The notes beneath the pieces were generated by a model. It saw only the letters and a list, made by a program, of their open reading frames with translations. It was not told the DNA's origin and searched no databases. DNA of 64,000 bases from Fimbriimonas planktonicus. GTDB lineage: Bacteria; Armatimonadota; Fimbriimonadia; Fimbriimonadales; Fimbriimonadaceae. A program made the translations under genes and the position numbers. The DNA lies in NCBI GenBank assembly GCA_965234685.1, contig OZ248539.1, forward strand, positions 2,356,001 to 2,420,000. Reading direction: 5' to 3'. Positions 9,175-18,289 of the stretch are shown here, in pieces. Position 1 is the first letter of the stretch. The number at the start of each line of letters is the position of its first letter.

Positions 9175-9301
9175 TTGGTTTTCCCTCAACAACCACCCCC
9201 CAAGGTGGCGTCTACATTCTTTCATAATGGCCGTTGGTTGTCAACCTTCCTGGCCATTTCTTAACCTTTTTAATGACGGGACGTGCGTACAATCCCGTTC
9301 G

Positions 9302-10570
9302 ATGCTGAGTTCATGCGTGACACTTGTGCTCTTTGCGCCCGCGATTTCGCCCCTCGAAGCGTACATTCAAAGGCCCGAACCCGCTTATTCCTACCGAGTT
9401 GTGGACACTTCCGGTCCTCGAACGCAGCTCGAGGTCACCTCACAAGTGTGGCAAGGAACGACCTGGAAGCACAACGTGCTCTATCAAGCTGGCTCAAAGG
9501 ACATGCCAACGGACACGGCGATCCTGTTCATCACGGGCGACGGCCCTCGTCCTGGAGACAACATCGACTTGGGTTTGATCTCCGGCGCGACTCAGCTTCC
9601 CGTTTATATGCTCTTCAATATTCCAAACCAACCGCTGTGGGATATGAAGGAGGATGACCTGATCGCCCACACCTTCAACAAGTATTTGGAAACGAAGGAC
9701 CCAACATGGCCGCTTCTGTTCCCGATGACGAAGTCAGCAATCAAGGCGATGGACGCGATCCAGGACTTCTCCTCCAAGACGGGGCACCCGATCACGAAGT
9801 TTATTGTTACCGGAGCGAGTAAGCGCGGTTGGACCACCTGGCTGACCGCCGCAACCCGCGACAAGCGCGTGGTCGGCATCGCCCCGCTCGTGTTCGACAA
9901 CCTGAACTTCACCCCACAAATGTCGCACCAGCTCGAGCATTGGGGCGCCTATAGCGAGCAGATCGAGGACTACACCCGTCGCGGCCTTCAGCAAAAACTC
10001 GCGACCAAGGAAGGTCAGCGACTGCAAAAGATGGTGGACCCGTTCGAATACCGCGGCAACATCAAAGTCCCGACGATGATCGTGAATGGCGCGAACGATG
10101 CTTACTGGGCTGCGGATGCGACGAGCTACTACTGGAACGAGCTCAAGCAGCCGAAGTGGCTCGTGACCACGCCAAACGCGGGCCACAGTCTCGGAAACAA
10201 GGTTCAGGCCATCGAGTCTGTCAGTGCCATGGCACGCGCCATCGCGAAAGGCAAGAGCCTTCCGGTCAATCCGTCTGGAACCTACGACCTGCGCAAGGAC
10301 GCGTACACCGTTCGATTTGTGCCGCAGAATCTTGTTGGCCTGAAGTTTTGGACCGCTGTGAGCGTCACGACCGACTTCCGACAGCGCGTCTACCGTGCGC
10401 GGCCCACGATGCTGGAGCCGGGTGCGACCTCGGCGACGTTTGAGCCTCGAAAAGATCTCATGCCAAGCGAGAACGTTGCGGTCTTTGCCGAAGTGCGATA
10501 CCGCATCGACGGCAAAGAGTTCAGCATCAACACCCCGACGGTGGTCGTCAAGGGCAGCGTAGCCAACTAG
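9302..10570 (+). CDS. PhoPQ-activated pathogenicity-related (PqaA-like) alpha/beta hydrolase
   Basis: The 422-residue exported protein matches the PqaA family. Its nucleophile lies in GASKRGW (S173); the likely acid is in NGANDAYW and the histidine in PNAGHSLG, the order of an alpha/beta-hydrolase triad. The natural substrate is not established for the family. The ORF is open much further upstream, but that part overlaps the divergent stalk-protein gene; ATG 9302 begins a hydrophobic leader and is the sensible start. A TACAAT element ~13 bases before the ATG may be its -10 box. It ends six bases from the convergent ThuA-domain gene. Confidence 0.85.
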   Translation: MLSSCVTLVLFAPAISPLEAYIQRPEPAYSYRVVDTSGPRTQLEVTSQVWQGTTWKHNVLYQAGSKDMPTDTAILFITGDGPRPGDNIDLGLISGATQLPVYMLFNIPNQPLWDMKEDDLIAHTFNKYLETKDPTWPLLFPMTKSAIKAMDAIQDFSSKTGHPITKFIVTGASKRGWTTWLTAATRDKRVVGIAPLVFDNLNFTPQMSHQLEHWGAYSEQIEDYTRRGLQQKLATKEGQRLQKMVDPFEYRGNIKVPTMIVNGANDAYWAADATSYYWNELKQPKWLVTTPNAGHSLGNKVQAIESVSAMARAIAKGKSLPVNPSGTYDLRKDAYTVRFVPQNLVGLKFWTAVSVTTDFRQRVYRARPTMLEPGATSATFEPRKDLMPSENVAVFAEVRYRIDGKEFSINTPTVVVKGSVAN

Positions 10571-10576
10571 GACGGC

Positions 10577-11233
10577 TCAAACGTTGATGGCCCAGCGGAT
10601 GCCTAGGATGAGATGGTTCATGAAGAACTCATCCTCATAGGCTTCCGCTAGGTGGCCCAGACCCGTGTACCAGGCCTTTCCGCCGAACTTTTCGTGGCAC
10701 CAGATGATGGGGTGATCTTCGCCCATTCCGCCGCCGGGATACGATTTTTCATCGACGGTAGCTAGAACCGTGACCTTTTTAGACCGTGGGTTTTCGACGA
10801 AGTCGTACCATTCGTCTTTGAACTTCCAAAGGAATGGAATTCCCGCCATCGTTGGATGACTTAGGATTTCGATCTGAACGGTTGCCTCGTGCTCCCCTTC
10901 TGGATGGCCGGCAAAGTAGGCACCCGAGAGTTCCTGATAGAACGGCCAGTTCGGCTCGGTGATGGTTGCGCCATGAACGCCGATCCAAGCACCGCCCGCT
11001 CGGACGAATGCCTCGTAAGCGGCCCGACCTTCGTCATCGAGGACTTCTCCGGTGGTGTTGAGCCAAACGACGCCTTCGTATTTGGAAAGCGAGTCAGGGC
11101 GGAAGGTCGTTTCGTCTTCGGTGTGATCGGCGTTGATGCCGAGGTCTCCGAGTTCCTCAACCAAGCGGGCTACGGCGAATTCGATGCTGGAGTGGCGATA
11201 GCCAGTGGTTTTAGTAAAAATCAGGACGTTCAT
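10577..11233 (-). CDS. ThuA-like domain protein
   Basis: This 218-residue cytosolic protein has the class I glutamine-amidotransferase-like fold of the ThuA family, with LIFTKTTGYRHSS at the start, GVHGA near residue 90, and HPIIWCHEKFGGKAWYTGLGH near the end. ThuA genes are linked to trehalose or other sugar-derivative use, though the reaction is not settled. The divergent position next to a ribose-type sugar ABC transporter supports a role in carbohydrate use. The promoter regions of both lie in the ~50 bases between them. Confidence 0.85.
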   Translation of the reverse strand: MNVLIFTKTTGYRHSSIEFAVARLVEELGDLGINADHTEDETTFRPDSLSKYEGVVWLNTTGEVLDDEGRAAYEAFVRAGGAWIGVHGATITEPNWPFYQELSGAYFAGHPEGEHEATVQIEILSHPTMAGIPFLWKFKDEWYDFVENPRSKKVTVLATVDEKSYPGGGMGEDHPIIWCHEKFGGKAWYTGLGHLAEAYEDEFFMNHLILGIRWAINV

Positions 11234-11283
11234 TGTTCCGATCCCTTAGCAATTTTGTCCCCGAATTCGCCAACATCACGGGA

Positions 11284-12765
11284 ATGCTTGACGTCGTCGG
11301 TGTACGCAAGGAGTTTGGCACGGTCATCGCCCTTCGCGGCGTGAGCCTTCAATTCCGTCCAGGAGAGGTCCACGGCCTCATCGGTGAAAACGGCGCGGGC
11401 AAGAGCACGCTGATGAAACTGCTCAGCGGACTAGAGCAGCCCACCGTTGGTGAAGTCCGCCTCGATGGCGCCGCGGTGAACTTGAAAGGCGTGCAATCCG
11501 CCATCGACCGCGGGATCGTAATGATCCACCAAGAGCTCAATCTCGTTGACGATCTATCCGTGGCCGAAAATGTTTTCCTAGGTCGCGAACCGCGAAAGGG
11601 TTTGGCGATTGACTACACCAAGATGCGCACGGAGTGCGCTGGCCTGCTCGAAAAAGTCAACGCTAAGTTTGGGCCGGACACAAGCGTGCGGGGACTGAGC
11701 ATTGCCGACAAGCAACTGGTGGAAATCGCCAAGGCGATCAGCTATGACGCGAAGTATCTGATCATGGACGAGCCGACCGCGGTTCTTACCGGACCGGAGG
11801 TTCGAAGTCTCTTTGCTTTGATCCGCGACCTCAAGGCTCGCAATGTTTCCGTGGTCTACATCTCCCACTTGTTGCCAGAAATTCTGGAGATTTCGGACCG
11901 TATTTCGGTTTTGCGAGACGGCGAATTTGTCGGGGAGCTTGATCCCAAAACGTCGACTCCTCAGATTTTGGCCGAGAGCATGGTCGGTCGCGAGCTCGGC
12001 GAAGTCTTCCCTCCGTTGGGAGCAAGAACGTCGGACGAAGTTGTTCTGGAGGTTACAAACCTCAGTACAACGCCTCACCATCAGCCAGTCAGTTTTCAAC
12101 TTCGCGCAGGCGAAATCCTAGGCATGGCAGGCCTCATCGGCGCGGGTCGCACGGAGATCTCTGAGGCGCTCGCGGGCTTCCGGAAATCGACTGGGCAGGT
12201 GAAACTTGCTGGCGAAGCGATTGATAAACTATCGCCAAGCGACCGTCGAAAGCGCGGCTTGGTTTATGTGAGCGAAGACCGGAAAGGTCGCGGACTGCAT
12301 CTCACCCTCGCGATCTCGGAGAATGCCAGCCTGCCGACTTTGGCCGACGCCAACCGCTTCCGCGTCAACGACACCCAGGTGGATTCGATTGCCAACGGTT
12401 GGGTCGAGAAGCTCGGAATCAAGACTTCAAACATTCACGCCCCGGTGAAATCGCTAAGCGGCGGCAACCAGCAAAAGGTCGCCATTGCGAAGTGGCTCCA
12501 GTGCGATCCGAAGGTTGTTATCTTTGACGAGCCTACTCGCGGCGTGGACGTTGGGGCGAAGCGAGAAATCTATAACCTCATCGTCGACCTTGCAAAGCAG
12601 GGTCTCGCGGTGATTCTGGTTTCCAGCGAATTGCCCGAAGTCATTGGCCTTTGCCACCGCGTTCTTGTGCTCCGAAATGGCACGTGTGAAGCCGAATTAG
12701 CCGGCGATCAGCTCAACGAAAAAACGATCATGACCTCCGCCGCAGGGCTGGAGAAGCAAGCCTAA
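11284..12765 (+). CDS. Sugar ABC transporter ATP-binding protein, two ABC domains (RbsA/MglA type)
   Basis: The 493-residue protein energises uptake of a monosaccharide at the inner membrane. The first ABC domain has Walker A GENGAGKST and Walker B LIMDEPTA; its signature region is weak (VRGLSIADKQ). The second has a degenerate Walker A (GLIGAGRTE) but a full LSGGNQQKV signature and FDEPTRGVDVGAK, the usual asymmetry of RbsA/MglA/XylG. ATG 11284 begins at the conserved domain edge; a TTG at 11233 would add 17 residues and overlap the thuA start. One base separates it from the permease gene. Confidence 0.93.
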   Translation: MLDVVGVRKEFGTVIALRGVSLQFRPGEVHGLIGENGAGKSTLMKLLSGLEQPTVGEVRLDGAAVNLKGVQSAIDRGIVMIHQELNLVDDLSVAENVFLGREPRKGLAIDYTKMRTECAGLLEKVNAKFGPDTSVRGLSIADKQLVEIAKAISYDAKYLIMDEPTAVLTGPEVRSLFALIRDLKARNVSVVYISHLLPEILEISDRISVLRDGEFVGELDPKTSTPQILAESMVGRELGEVFPPLGARTSDEVVLEVTNLSTTPHHQPVSFQLRAGEILGMAGLIGAGRTEISEALAGFRKSTGQVKLAGEAIDKLSPSDRRKRGLVYVSEDRKGRGLHLTLAISENASLPTLADANRFRVNDTQVDSIANGWVEKLGIKTSNIHAPVKSLSGGNQQKVAIAKWLQCDPKVVIFDEPTRGVDVGAKREIYNLIVDLAKQGLAVILVSSELPEVIGLCHRVLVLRNGTCEAELAGDQLNEKTIMTSAAGLEKQA

Positions 12766-12766
12766 C

Positions 12767-13768
12767 ATGAACACCCAGTCCATGAAATCCACGGTTGAGC
12801 GCAACGGCGCGTTGTTCGCCTTCCTCATCCTGTTTATCGGTAGCGCGCTCTGGAAGCCAGGAATCTTTCTCCAGCCAGAATCGATCCGCAATATCCTGAA
12901 CCAGAACGCCAGCATTGGCATTCTGGCGCTCGGGATGACCCTGGTGATCGTCGCGGGAGGCATCGACCTGAGCGTTGGCTCGCTCATGGCCCTTGCCGGA
13001 GTCCTTGGCGTTCAGTGGATGAACCAGGCACTCGGTACCAACGCCTCAGATCCCAAAGGAATCTGGGTCGCAGCGGCCAGCTGTATCGCCATTGGCGGGA
13101 TCGCCGGACTCATAAACGGTTTGTTGGTCACCAGCGGCAAAATTGCTCCGTTCATCGTGACCTTGGCCGGACTCGTCGGATTCCGATCTATGGCACAAGC
13201 GTTTGCGGATGGTGGCGAAGTGCGAGCAGTTGGAAGCACCTTCGCTGCGCTCGGCCAGGACGGCATTACCATCCCGGCCCTACCCTTCTGGATCACCACG
13301 CCCCTCGTGATCCAGTGGCCCGTTTTCATCTTCTTCGTGATGGCGGCGGCGGTTGGGTTTGTTCTTAACCGAACGCCCTTTGGCCGCTACTGCATTGCCG
13401 TTGGCGCGAACGAGCAGGCAGCGAAATACTCGGCCATCAATACCAACCGAATCAAGCTCTGGACCTACATCATTGTAGGTCTCTGCGCCGGAATCGCTTC
13501 CCTGTGCGTGAGCTCGCGAATGAACAGCGTCACCTCGGGTCAGCTGGGCAACAACGCTGAACTGGACGCGATCGCCGCGGTTGTCATCGGCGGCGCGCGC
13601 ATGAGCGGAGGCTACGCTCGAATCACCGGAACGGTGTTCGGCGTCCTGATGCTCGGGATCATCACGAACATTCTTACTGCCTCAGACGTGTCCGTCTACT
13701 GGCAAGGATTCGTGAAGGGAGTTATCATCTTGCTTGCCGTGCTCATTCAGCGCGGTCGAAGCGACTAA
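12767..13768 (+). CDS. Sugar ABC transporter permease (RbsC type)
   Basis: The 333-residue inner-membrane permease has about eight to ten hydrophobic segments and the family signature GGIDLSVGSLMAL near residue 64. A second conserved block, VVIGGARMSGGYARITG, lies near residue 268. It forms the channel with the preceding ATPase and the following lipoprotein. The start ATG comes one base after the ATPase stop, so translation is likely coupled. Confidence 0.93.
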   Translation: MNTQSMKSTVERNGALFAFLILFIGSALWKPGIFLQPESIRNILNQNASIGILALGMTLVIVAGGIDLSVGSLMALAGVLGVQWMNQALGTNASDPKGIWVAAASCIAIGGIAGLINGLLVTSGKIAPFIVTLAGLVGFRSMAQAFADGGEVRAVGSTFAALGQDGITIPALPFWITTPLVIQWPVFIFFVMAAAVGFVLNRTPFGRYCIAVGANEQAAKYSAINTNRIKLWTYIIVGLCAGIASLCVSSRMNSVTSGQLGNNAELDAIAAVVIGGARMSGGYARITGTVFGVLMLGIITNILTASDVSVYWQGFVKGVIILLAVLIQRGRSD

Positions 13769-13779
13769 AGGAACTAACT

Positions 13780-14787
13780 ATGAAGTTAACAACAAAAATT
13801 CTTGCGGCAGCCGGCCTCCTCGGTGCGCTTTTCGGGTGCACCCCAACGGCAACCAAAGACGCGGCTTCTTCGACCGGCGGAACGGAAGCTCCAGCGGCAA
13901 CCACCGGCAAGAAGTTGAAGATCGGAGTTTCGATCCCGGCGGCCGACCACGGCTGGACGGCGGGCGTTGGCTACTGGGCTGAGCAAGCCAAGGCGCTTTA
14001 CCCAGACGTAGAGTGGAAAATCACGACCGCACAGAACCCAGACAAGCAGATCAAGGATCTCGAAACGATGATGCTTGAAGGACTGGATGGCATGGTCGTT
14101 CTGGCCACCGAATCTGCACCGCTCACCCCGGTTGCAAAGCAGATCCACGAAAAAGGCATCTTCCTTGTGAACGTTGACCGCGGCTTCACCGAGCCAGTCG
14201 CCGACATTTTTGTCGAAGGCGACAACAAGGCCTTCGGCCGAAAGTCTGCCGAATTCATGGCGGAAAAGCTTGGCGGCAAGGGCAAAATCGTTATCCTCGA
14301 AGGCATCCCAAGCACGGTCAACAGCGACCGAGTTGCCGGGTTCCGAGAAGTCATGAAGCGATTCCCTGGAATCAGCATTCTGGACTCTCAGGCCGGAAAC
14401 TGGAGCAAGGAAAAGGCGCTAAACGTCACGCAAAGCATGCTGCTCAAGCACGCCGAGATCGACGCGATCTGGGCAAGCGACGACGACATGGCCCTCGGCG
14501 CCGAGCAGGCACTTAAGGAAGCCAACCGCAAGAACGTTTGGATGCTCGGCGGAGCCGGTATGAAGGACGTCATCAAGCGAGTGATGGACAAGGATCCTCT
14601 CTTCCCTGCCGACATCACTTACCCACCGTCGATGATCGCGGTTGGAATGCACATGGCCGCCGCCTCACTTCGAGACGGAAAGGCGAAGGAAAGAAGCCAG
14701 TTCATGCCCAAGCACATCTTGCTTGACGTTGAACTCGTGACTCCTGAGAACGCGAAGAACTACTACTTCCCAGACAGCGTCTATTAA
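13780..14787 (+). CDS. Sugar ABC transporter substrate-binding lipoprotein (RbsB type)
   Basis: The 335-residue periplasmic-binding protein of the ribose/galactose type has a lipoprotein signal peptide with lipobox LFGC (Cys20), then a Ser/Thr/Ala-rich tether and the type I binding fold. Recognisable blocks include GVSIPAADHGW, LDGMVVLATE and WASDDDMALGA. The ligand is probably a sugar but cannot be named. AAAGGA lies before the ATG. It completes a three-gene importer; the next gene follows after three bases. Confidence 0.93.
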   Translation: MKLTTKILAAAGLLGALFGCTPTATKDAASSTGGTEAPAATTGKKLKIGVSIPAADHGWTAGVGYWAEQAKALYPDVEWKITTAQNPDKQIKDLETMMLEGLDGMVVLATESAPLTPVAKQIHEKGIFLVNVDRGFTEPVADIFVEGDNKAFGRKSAEFMAEKLGGKGKIVILEGIPSTVNSDRVAGFREVMKRFPGISILDSQAGNWSKEKALNVTQSMLLKHAEIDAIWASDDDMALGAEQALKEANRKNVWMLGGAGMKDVIKRVMDKDPLFPADITYPPSMIAVGMHMAAASLRDGKAKERSQFMPKHILLDVELVTPENAKNYYFPDSVY

Positions 14788-14790
14788 GAC

Positions 14791-15489
14791 GTGATACTCC
14801 GCGCCCCAACGCCTCGGATCCAGCGATCCGGGGCGTTTACATTGATCGAACTCCTCGTCGTCATTGCCATCATCGCCATTCTTGCGGCGATTCTGTTCCC
14901 CGTATTCGCTCAGGCAAAACAGAGCGCGAAGCAAACCCAGTGCATGTCGAACGAGCGCAACCTCGGCTTGGCGATGTTGCTGTACCAGAACGACTACGAC
15001 GATCGATTTGCCCTAGCGGCCTACGGAACAGATACGGCCTTCCTGCTCTGGCACGATCTCACCGATCCCTACGTGAAGAACAAGCAGATCTGGCACTGCC
15101 CGGGTAGCCAGGTGAAAGAGACCGACACAACGGGAGCGATCACGAGCCATTTCGGCTACAACGTCGGCTACATCACCACTTTCTCGATTGACTTCTCGAA
15201 CGCGAACGACCACACGGCGTTCAGCCCATCGGACTTTGCCGCTCCAAGCGAGTCAGTCCTGTTCTCCTCGGCACGAAGCAGCCTGTTCCCGGAAACCAGT
15301 TTCTGTGGGGACGATGGCAAGCTGATGTTGCCTCCGAGTTGGCCAACGGCAGACTGCTGGGGCCGGCCAGACCCGATCCATTTTGAGCAAGCCACCGTCA
15401 CCTGGCTTGATTCGCATGCTTCGAAAAGGAAGCTTGCCCAGTTCTACACCAATCAAACCCCGGTCGATCGCTGGTTTGACCGCGAGTAG
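14791..15489 (+). CDS. Prepilin-like secreted protein (type II pseudopilin N-terminus)
   Basis: The 232-residue protein has the class III signal motif GAFTLIELL followed by a hydrophobic helix ending LFPVFAQAK. The mature N-terminus would be the F after the Gly, cut by prepilin peptidase. The C-terminal part contains HFEQATVTWLDSH, a variant of the H-X9-DG motif. The start is GTG 14791, three bases after the transporter lipoprotein stop, so the gene belongs to the sugar-transport operon. The function of such proteins is not known; they may form surface or substrate-specific pseudopilus structures. Confidence 0.85.
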   Translation: MILRAPTPRIQRSGAFTLIELLVVIAIIAILAAILFPVFAQAKQSAKQTQCMSNERNLGLAMLLYQNDYDDRFALAAYGTDTAFLLWHDLTDPYVKNKQIWHCPGSQVKETDTTGAITSHFGYNVGYITTFSIDFSNANDHTAFSPSDFAAPSESVLFSSARSSLFPETSFCGDDGKLMLPPSWPTADCWGRPDPIHFEQATVTWLDSHASKRKLAQFYTNQTPVDRWFDRE

Positions 15490-15536
15490 TAGGACGGGGA
15501 GTAACGGTAAAGTTTGTGAAGGTTCTAAAGAACGAT

Positions 15537-16691
15537 ATGAAGAAATTTGGAATTCACGCCGTGGTGATGCTTTTGGCTGGAGCGGTATCCGCTTCCAGCT
15601 TCGCTCAGAACGTTTACTACAACCGAGATCGAGTGACCTTTTCGGGCGATGAGCGCGCATTCGTCGAGTCAAACGTGATCTTCGTGCCATTCCGCGCAAT
15701 GTCCGACCGGATCGGAGCCCGATTCGAGCGGTCGGATTCGGGTGCGACCATTCGCGTCACCTGGCGCAACAAAGCCGGAACGTATCGGAAAGGTACGAAC
15801 GAGATGATTCTCGACGGCCGAGTCAACAAAATCAACCGACCCGCCCGAGAGCGAAATGACGTTCTCTTTATCCCGGTCCGGTTCTTTGAACTGTTGACCG
15901 GAGGAGCGGTTTCTTATCGGAACAATGGATTTAACGATAACGACAACGACGGGGGATTGTTCGGCGGAAACGGCGGATCAAACAATGGCGGGACATCGGT
16001 CTACTTCAATGGCCGTCCTCTCTCGTTCTCCGGCAACGAGCGACCTTATCGATCCAATGGAACGGTTCAAGTGCCGTTCCGTGCGATGGGAGATCGACTG
16101 GGCTACAACACTGACCGATCTAGCGACGGACGAACCATTTCGGTTTGGAAGGAATACGACCGAGTTGAGTACATCAAGGGTGCCAACTACTTCCGCCTGA
16201 ACGACGAGCGCCGATCCCTTCGAACTTCGAGTCAGGAGCGAGACGGAGTCCTGTTCGTGCCAATCGAAATTTTCCAAGCCCTTGCTGGCCGAAACCTATC
16301 GACGAGTAGCAACGGAAGCGGCGGCGGACTCTTTGGGGGTGGCAACAATGACGACGAGTACTCCAACAACACCCAAGAGGTGTATTACGACGGACGAAGT
16401 CTGAGCTTTAGCGGCGACGAGCGACCGATCGTCAAGGGTTCGACGTTGCTCGTGCCGGCACGTGCCCTGGCCAGTCGGATTGGAGCTAGCTTCGAACGAA
16501 CCGAAGATGGTAAGCGAATGTGGATTCGCTGGCGCGGAAGAGAAGCGCAGTACGACAAGGGCAATATCTGGTTCCGCATCAATGGCGAGCGCCAGAGTCT
16601 TTCGACCATTTCGGTTGAGCGAAACGAAATCCTGTTCATTCCGGTGAAAGTGTTCCAAGCCCTCACCGAGAATCGAATCCAGGTTCGCTGA
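15537..16691 (+). CDS. Secreted protein of three tandem stalk (copper-amine-oxidase-N-like) domains
   Basis: The 384-residue protein has a signal peptide ending SSFAQ. Three ~95-residue repeats follow, each with the pattern (V)YY/F-N-x-R, FSG(D/N)ER, VPFRAM or VPARAL, then RERNDVLFIPV or a close variant. The repeats are separated by Gly/Asn/Asp-rich linkers, including GGLFGGNGG and GGLFGGGNN. The fold is the copper amine oxidase N-terminal-like stalk domain. ATG 15537 begins the signal peptide; an upstream GTG at 15516 would add seven residues. It is likely cell-surface or periplasmic and is followed by a hairpin. Confidence 0.85.
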   Translation: MKKFGIHAVVMLLAGAVSASSFAQNVYYNRDRVTFSGDERAFVESNVIFVPFRAMSDRIGARFERSDSGATIRVTWRNKAGTYRKGTNEMILDGRVNKINRPARERNDVLFIPVRFFELLTGGAVSYRNNGFNDNDNDGGLFGGNGGSNNGGTSVYFNGRPLSFSGNERPYRSNGTVQVPFRAMGDRLGYNTDRSSDGRTISVWKEYDRVEYIKGANYFRLNDERRSLRTSSQERDGVLFVPIEIFQALAGRNLSTSSNGSGGGLFGGGNNDDEYSNNTQEVYYDGRSLSFSGDERPIVKGSTLLVPARALASRIGASFERTEDGKRMWIRWRGREAQYDKGNIWFRINGERQSLSTISVERNEILFIPVKVFQALTENRIQVR

Positions 16692-16710
16692 ACCGGCCGA
16701 TTGCACGATT

Positions 16711-16739
16711 GGGAGTTGGTTTCTTCTAGACCAACTCCC
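16711..16739 (+). terminator. Hairpin terminator after the stalk protein gene
   Basis: A perfect 10-base-pair stem (gggagttggt / accaactccc) with a nine-base loop lies 20 bases after the stop. The T-rich stretch comes only about ten bases later, so termination may be weaker than usual. Confidence 0.6.
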
Positions 16740-16838
16740 GTCGGGGCAATATTTTCTTTGTTGCCATCCCTATCTCCCGAAATCTTCTTTCGGATTTCCT
16801 GATCTTTCGCACCGCACGGGTACGCTTTTAGAGAAGAA

Positions 16839-18095
16839 ATGAAGATTTACACCTCCGAAAGCGTTAGCGTTGGCCATCCAGATAAGCTCGCTGACCAAAT
16901 TTCGGACGCCCTACTTGATGCGTTTCTGGCTCTCGAACCCGAGCAGTACCGTGGCACCACGCGCGTTGCGATTGAAACGCTGCTAACCCGCGGTCTGGCC
17001 GTTGTTGCTGGCGAAGTTCGAACCGAGAGCTACGTTGACGTTGCCGAAGTGGTGCGCGAAACCATCGCGAACACCGGCTACGTTCATACCGATTACGGCT
17101 TCGATGGCCGCACTTGCGGCGTGATGGTGGCTATTCAAGAGCAAAGCGCCGACATCGCGCTTGGCGTCGATTCCAATACTAACTCTCAGCAGAAGATCGG
17201 TGCGGGCGACCAAGGCATGATGTTCGGCTACGCAACTCGCGAAACTGAGTCGCTGATGCCTTTGCCACTCGCCATTGCCCACGCCCTCACGGCCCAGTCG
17301 GTGAAGGTGAGAAAAGAGATCGATCCTTTGCACAAGGATGCTCTCCTGCTTCCTGACGCGAAGAGCCAGGTGTCGGTGGAGTATTCCGAAGACGGCAAGC
17401 CAGTCCGGGTGAACACCGTGGTGCTGTCCCATCAGCACGTTGAAAAGCTTCGATTGCCAGAGGTTCAGGCGATGGTTCGTGAGCGCATTATCAACCCAGT
17501 TCTTGCGCAGTTTGCGAACTACGTTGATGGCGATCCGATCATGCACATCAACCCGACCGGCAAGTTTGTGATCGGCGGCCCGCAGGGCGATACCGGCGTC
17601 ACCGGCCGAAAAATCATCGTTGACACCTACGGCGGCATGGCACCACACGGCGGCGGAGCGTTTAGCGGAAAGGACCCAACGAAGGTGGACCGATCGGCCG
17701 CATACGTCGCACGCTACATCGCGAAGAATGTGGTCGTTGCCGGCCTCGCAGACCGATGTGTCGTGCAGCTTGCTTACGCCATCGGCGTTGCCGAACCAGT
17801 TGCCATTAACATCGAGACCTTTGGAACCGAGACCGTCGATCCGGCGGAGATTTCTCGCCGAGTCCGAGAAGCCTACGACCTGACGCCATCGGGAATTATC
17901 GAGCTCCTGAGCCTTCTGAAACCAACTGCGGGTGCCTTGTCGCCAGGTCTGGCTAAGCTGAAGAGCGAAGGCAAGGTTGCCATTGGCGACGCTCCGGAAG
18001 GCGGGTGGAACTACCACATGACCGCGGAAAACGGCCACTTTGGCCACGCCAAGTTCCCTTGGGAAGACACGTCAAACGCGTCCCAACTTCAGTAA
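16839..18095 (+). CDS. metK: S-adenosylmethionine synthetase
   Basis: The enzyme makes S-adenosylmethionine from methionine and ATP in the cytosol. The 418-residue protein begins with the ESVSVGHPDK block. It contains the ATP motif GAGDQGMMFGYA near residue 121 and the P-loop-like GGGAFSGKDPTKVDRSA near residue 268, matching MetK across its length (about 20-35 residues longer than E. coli MetK). ATG 16839 follows GAGAAGAA. A strong terminator ends the transcript. I saw no SAM riboswitch in the 147-base leader, although a search would be needed to exclude one. Confidence 0.97.
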   Translation: MKIYTSESVSVGHPDKLADQISDALLDAFLALEPEQYRGTTRVAIETLLTRGLAVVAGEVRTESYVDVAEVVRETIANTGYVHTDYGFDGRTCGVMVAIQEQSADIALGVDSNTNSQQKIGAGDQGMMFGYATRETESLMPLPLAIAHALTAQSVKVRKEIDPLHKDALLLPDAKSQVSVEYSEDGKPVRVNTVVLSHQHVEKLRLPEVQAMVRERIINPVLAQFANYVDGDPIMHINPTGKFVIGGPQGDTGVTGRKIIVDTYGGMAPHGGGAFSGKDPTKVDRSAAYVARYIAKNVVVAGLADRCVVQLAYAIGVAEPVAINIETFGTETVDPAEISRRVREAYDLTPSGIIELLSLLKPTAGALSPGLAKLKSEGKVAIGDAPEGGWNYHMTAENGHFGHAKFPWEDTSNASQLQ

Positions 18096-18106
18096 AACAA
18101 ATGAGT

Positions 18107-18139
18107 GGGCGGACCAGTTATCTGGTCCGCCCATTTTTT
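18107..18139 (+). terminator. Rho-independent terminator after metK
   Basis: A perfect 11-base-pair stem (gggcggaccag / ctggtccgccc) with loop TTAT is followed by A and a six-T run. Confidence 0.93.
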
Positions 18140-18289
18140 GTTTACGGCTATTGGTTTGCCGCATGCCGTTCATTGGCAATCGCGCCGTGATTGGTACCAA
18201 ACGGGTCCTAATTCGTGTGAATCAATCGCAGGACTCGTTGTCAACGATCGATGTGCGAAGTTAAGGATGTTTGCGCTAACTATTGGCAA

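Noticed and set aside
8873..9301. N-terminal extension of the PqaA-like protein
   Set aside because: The extension is antisense to the stalk-protein gene and has no protein-like features; a signal peptide begins at 9302.
16692..16838. SAM riboswitch upstream of metK
   Set aside because: The leader contains one simple hairpin from the previous gene but no multi-stem fold with the SAM-I core that I could recognise.
16983..18047. A 354-codon minus-strand ORF inside metK
   Set aside because: It is antisense to a certain metK, lacks recognisable motifs and has the Arg/His-rich look of a mirror frame.
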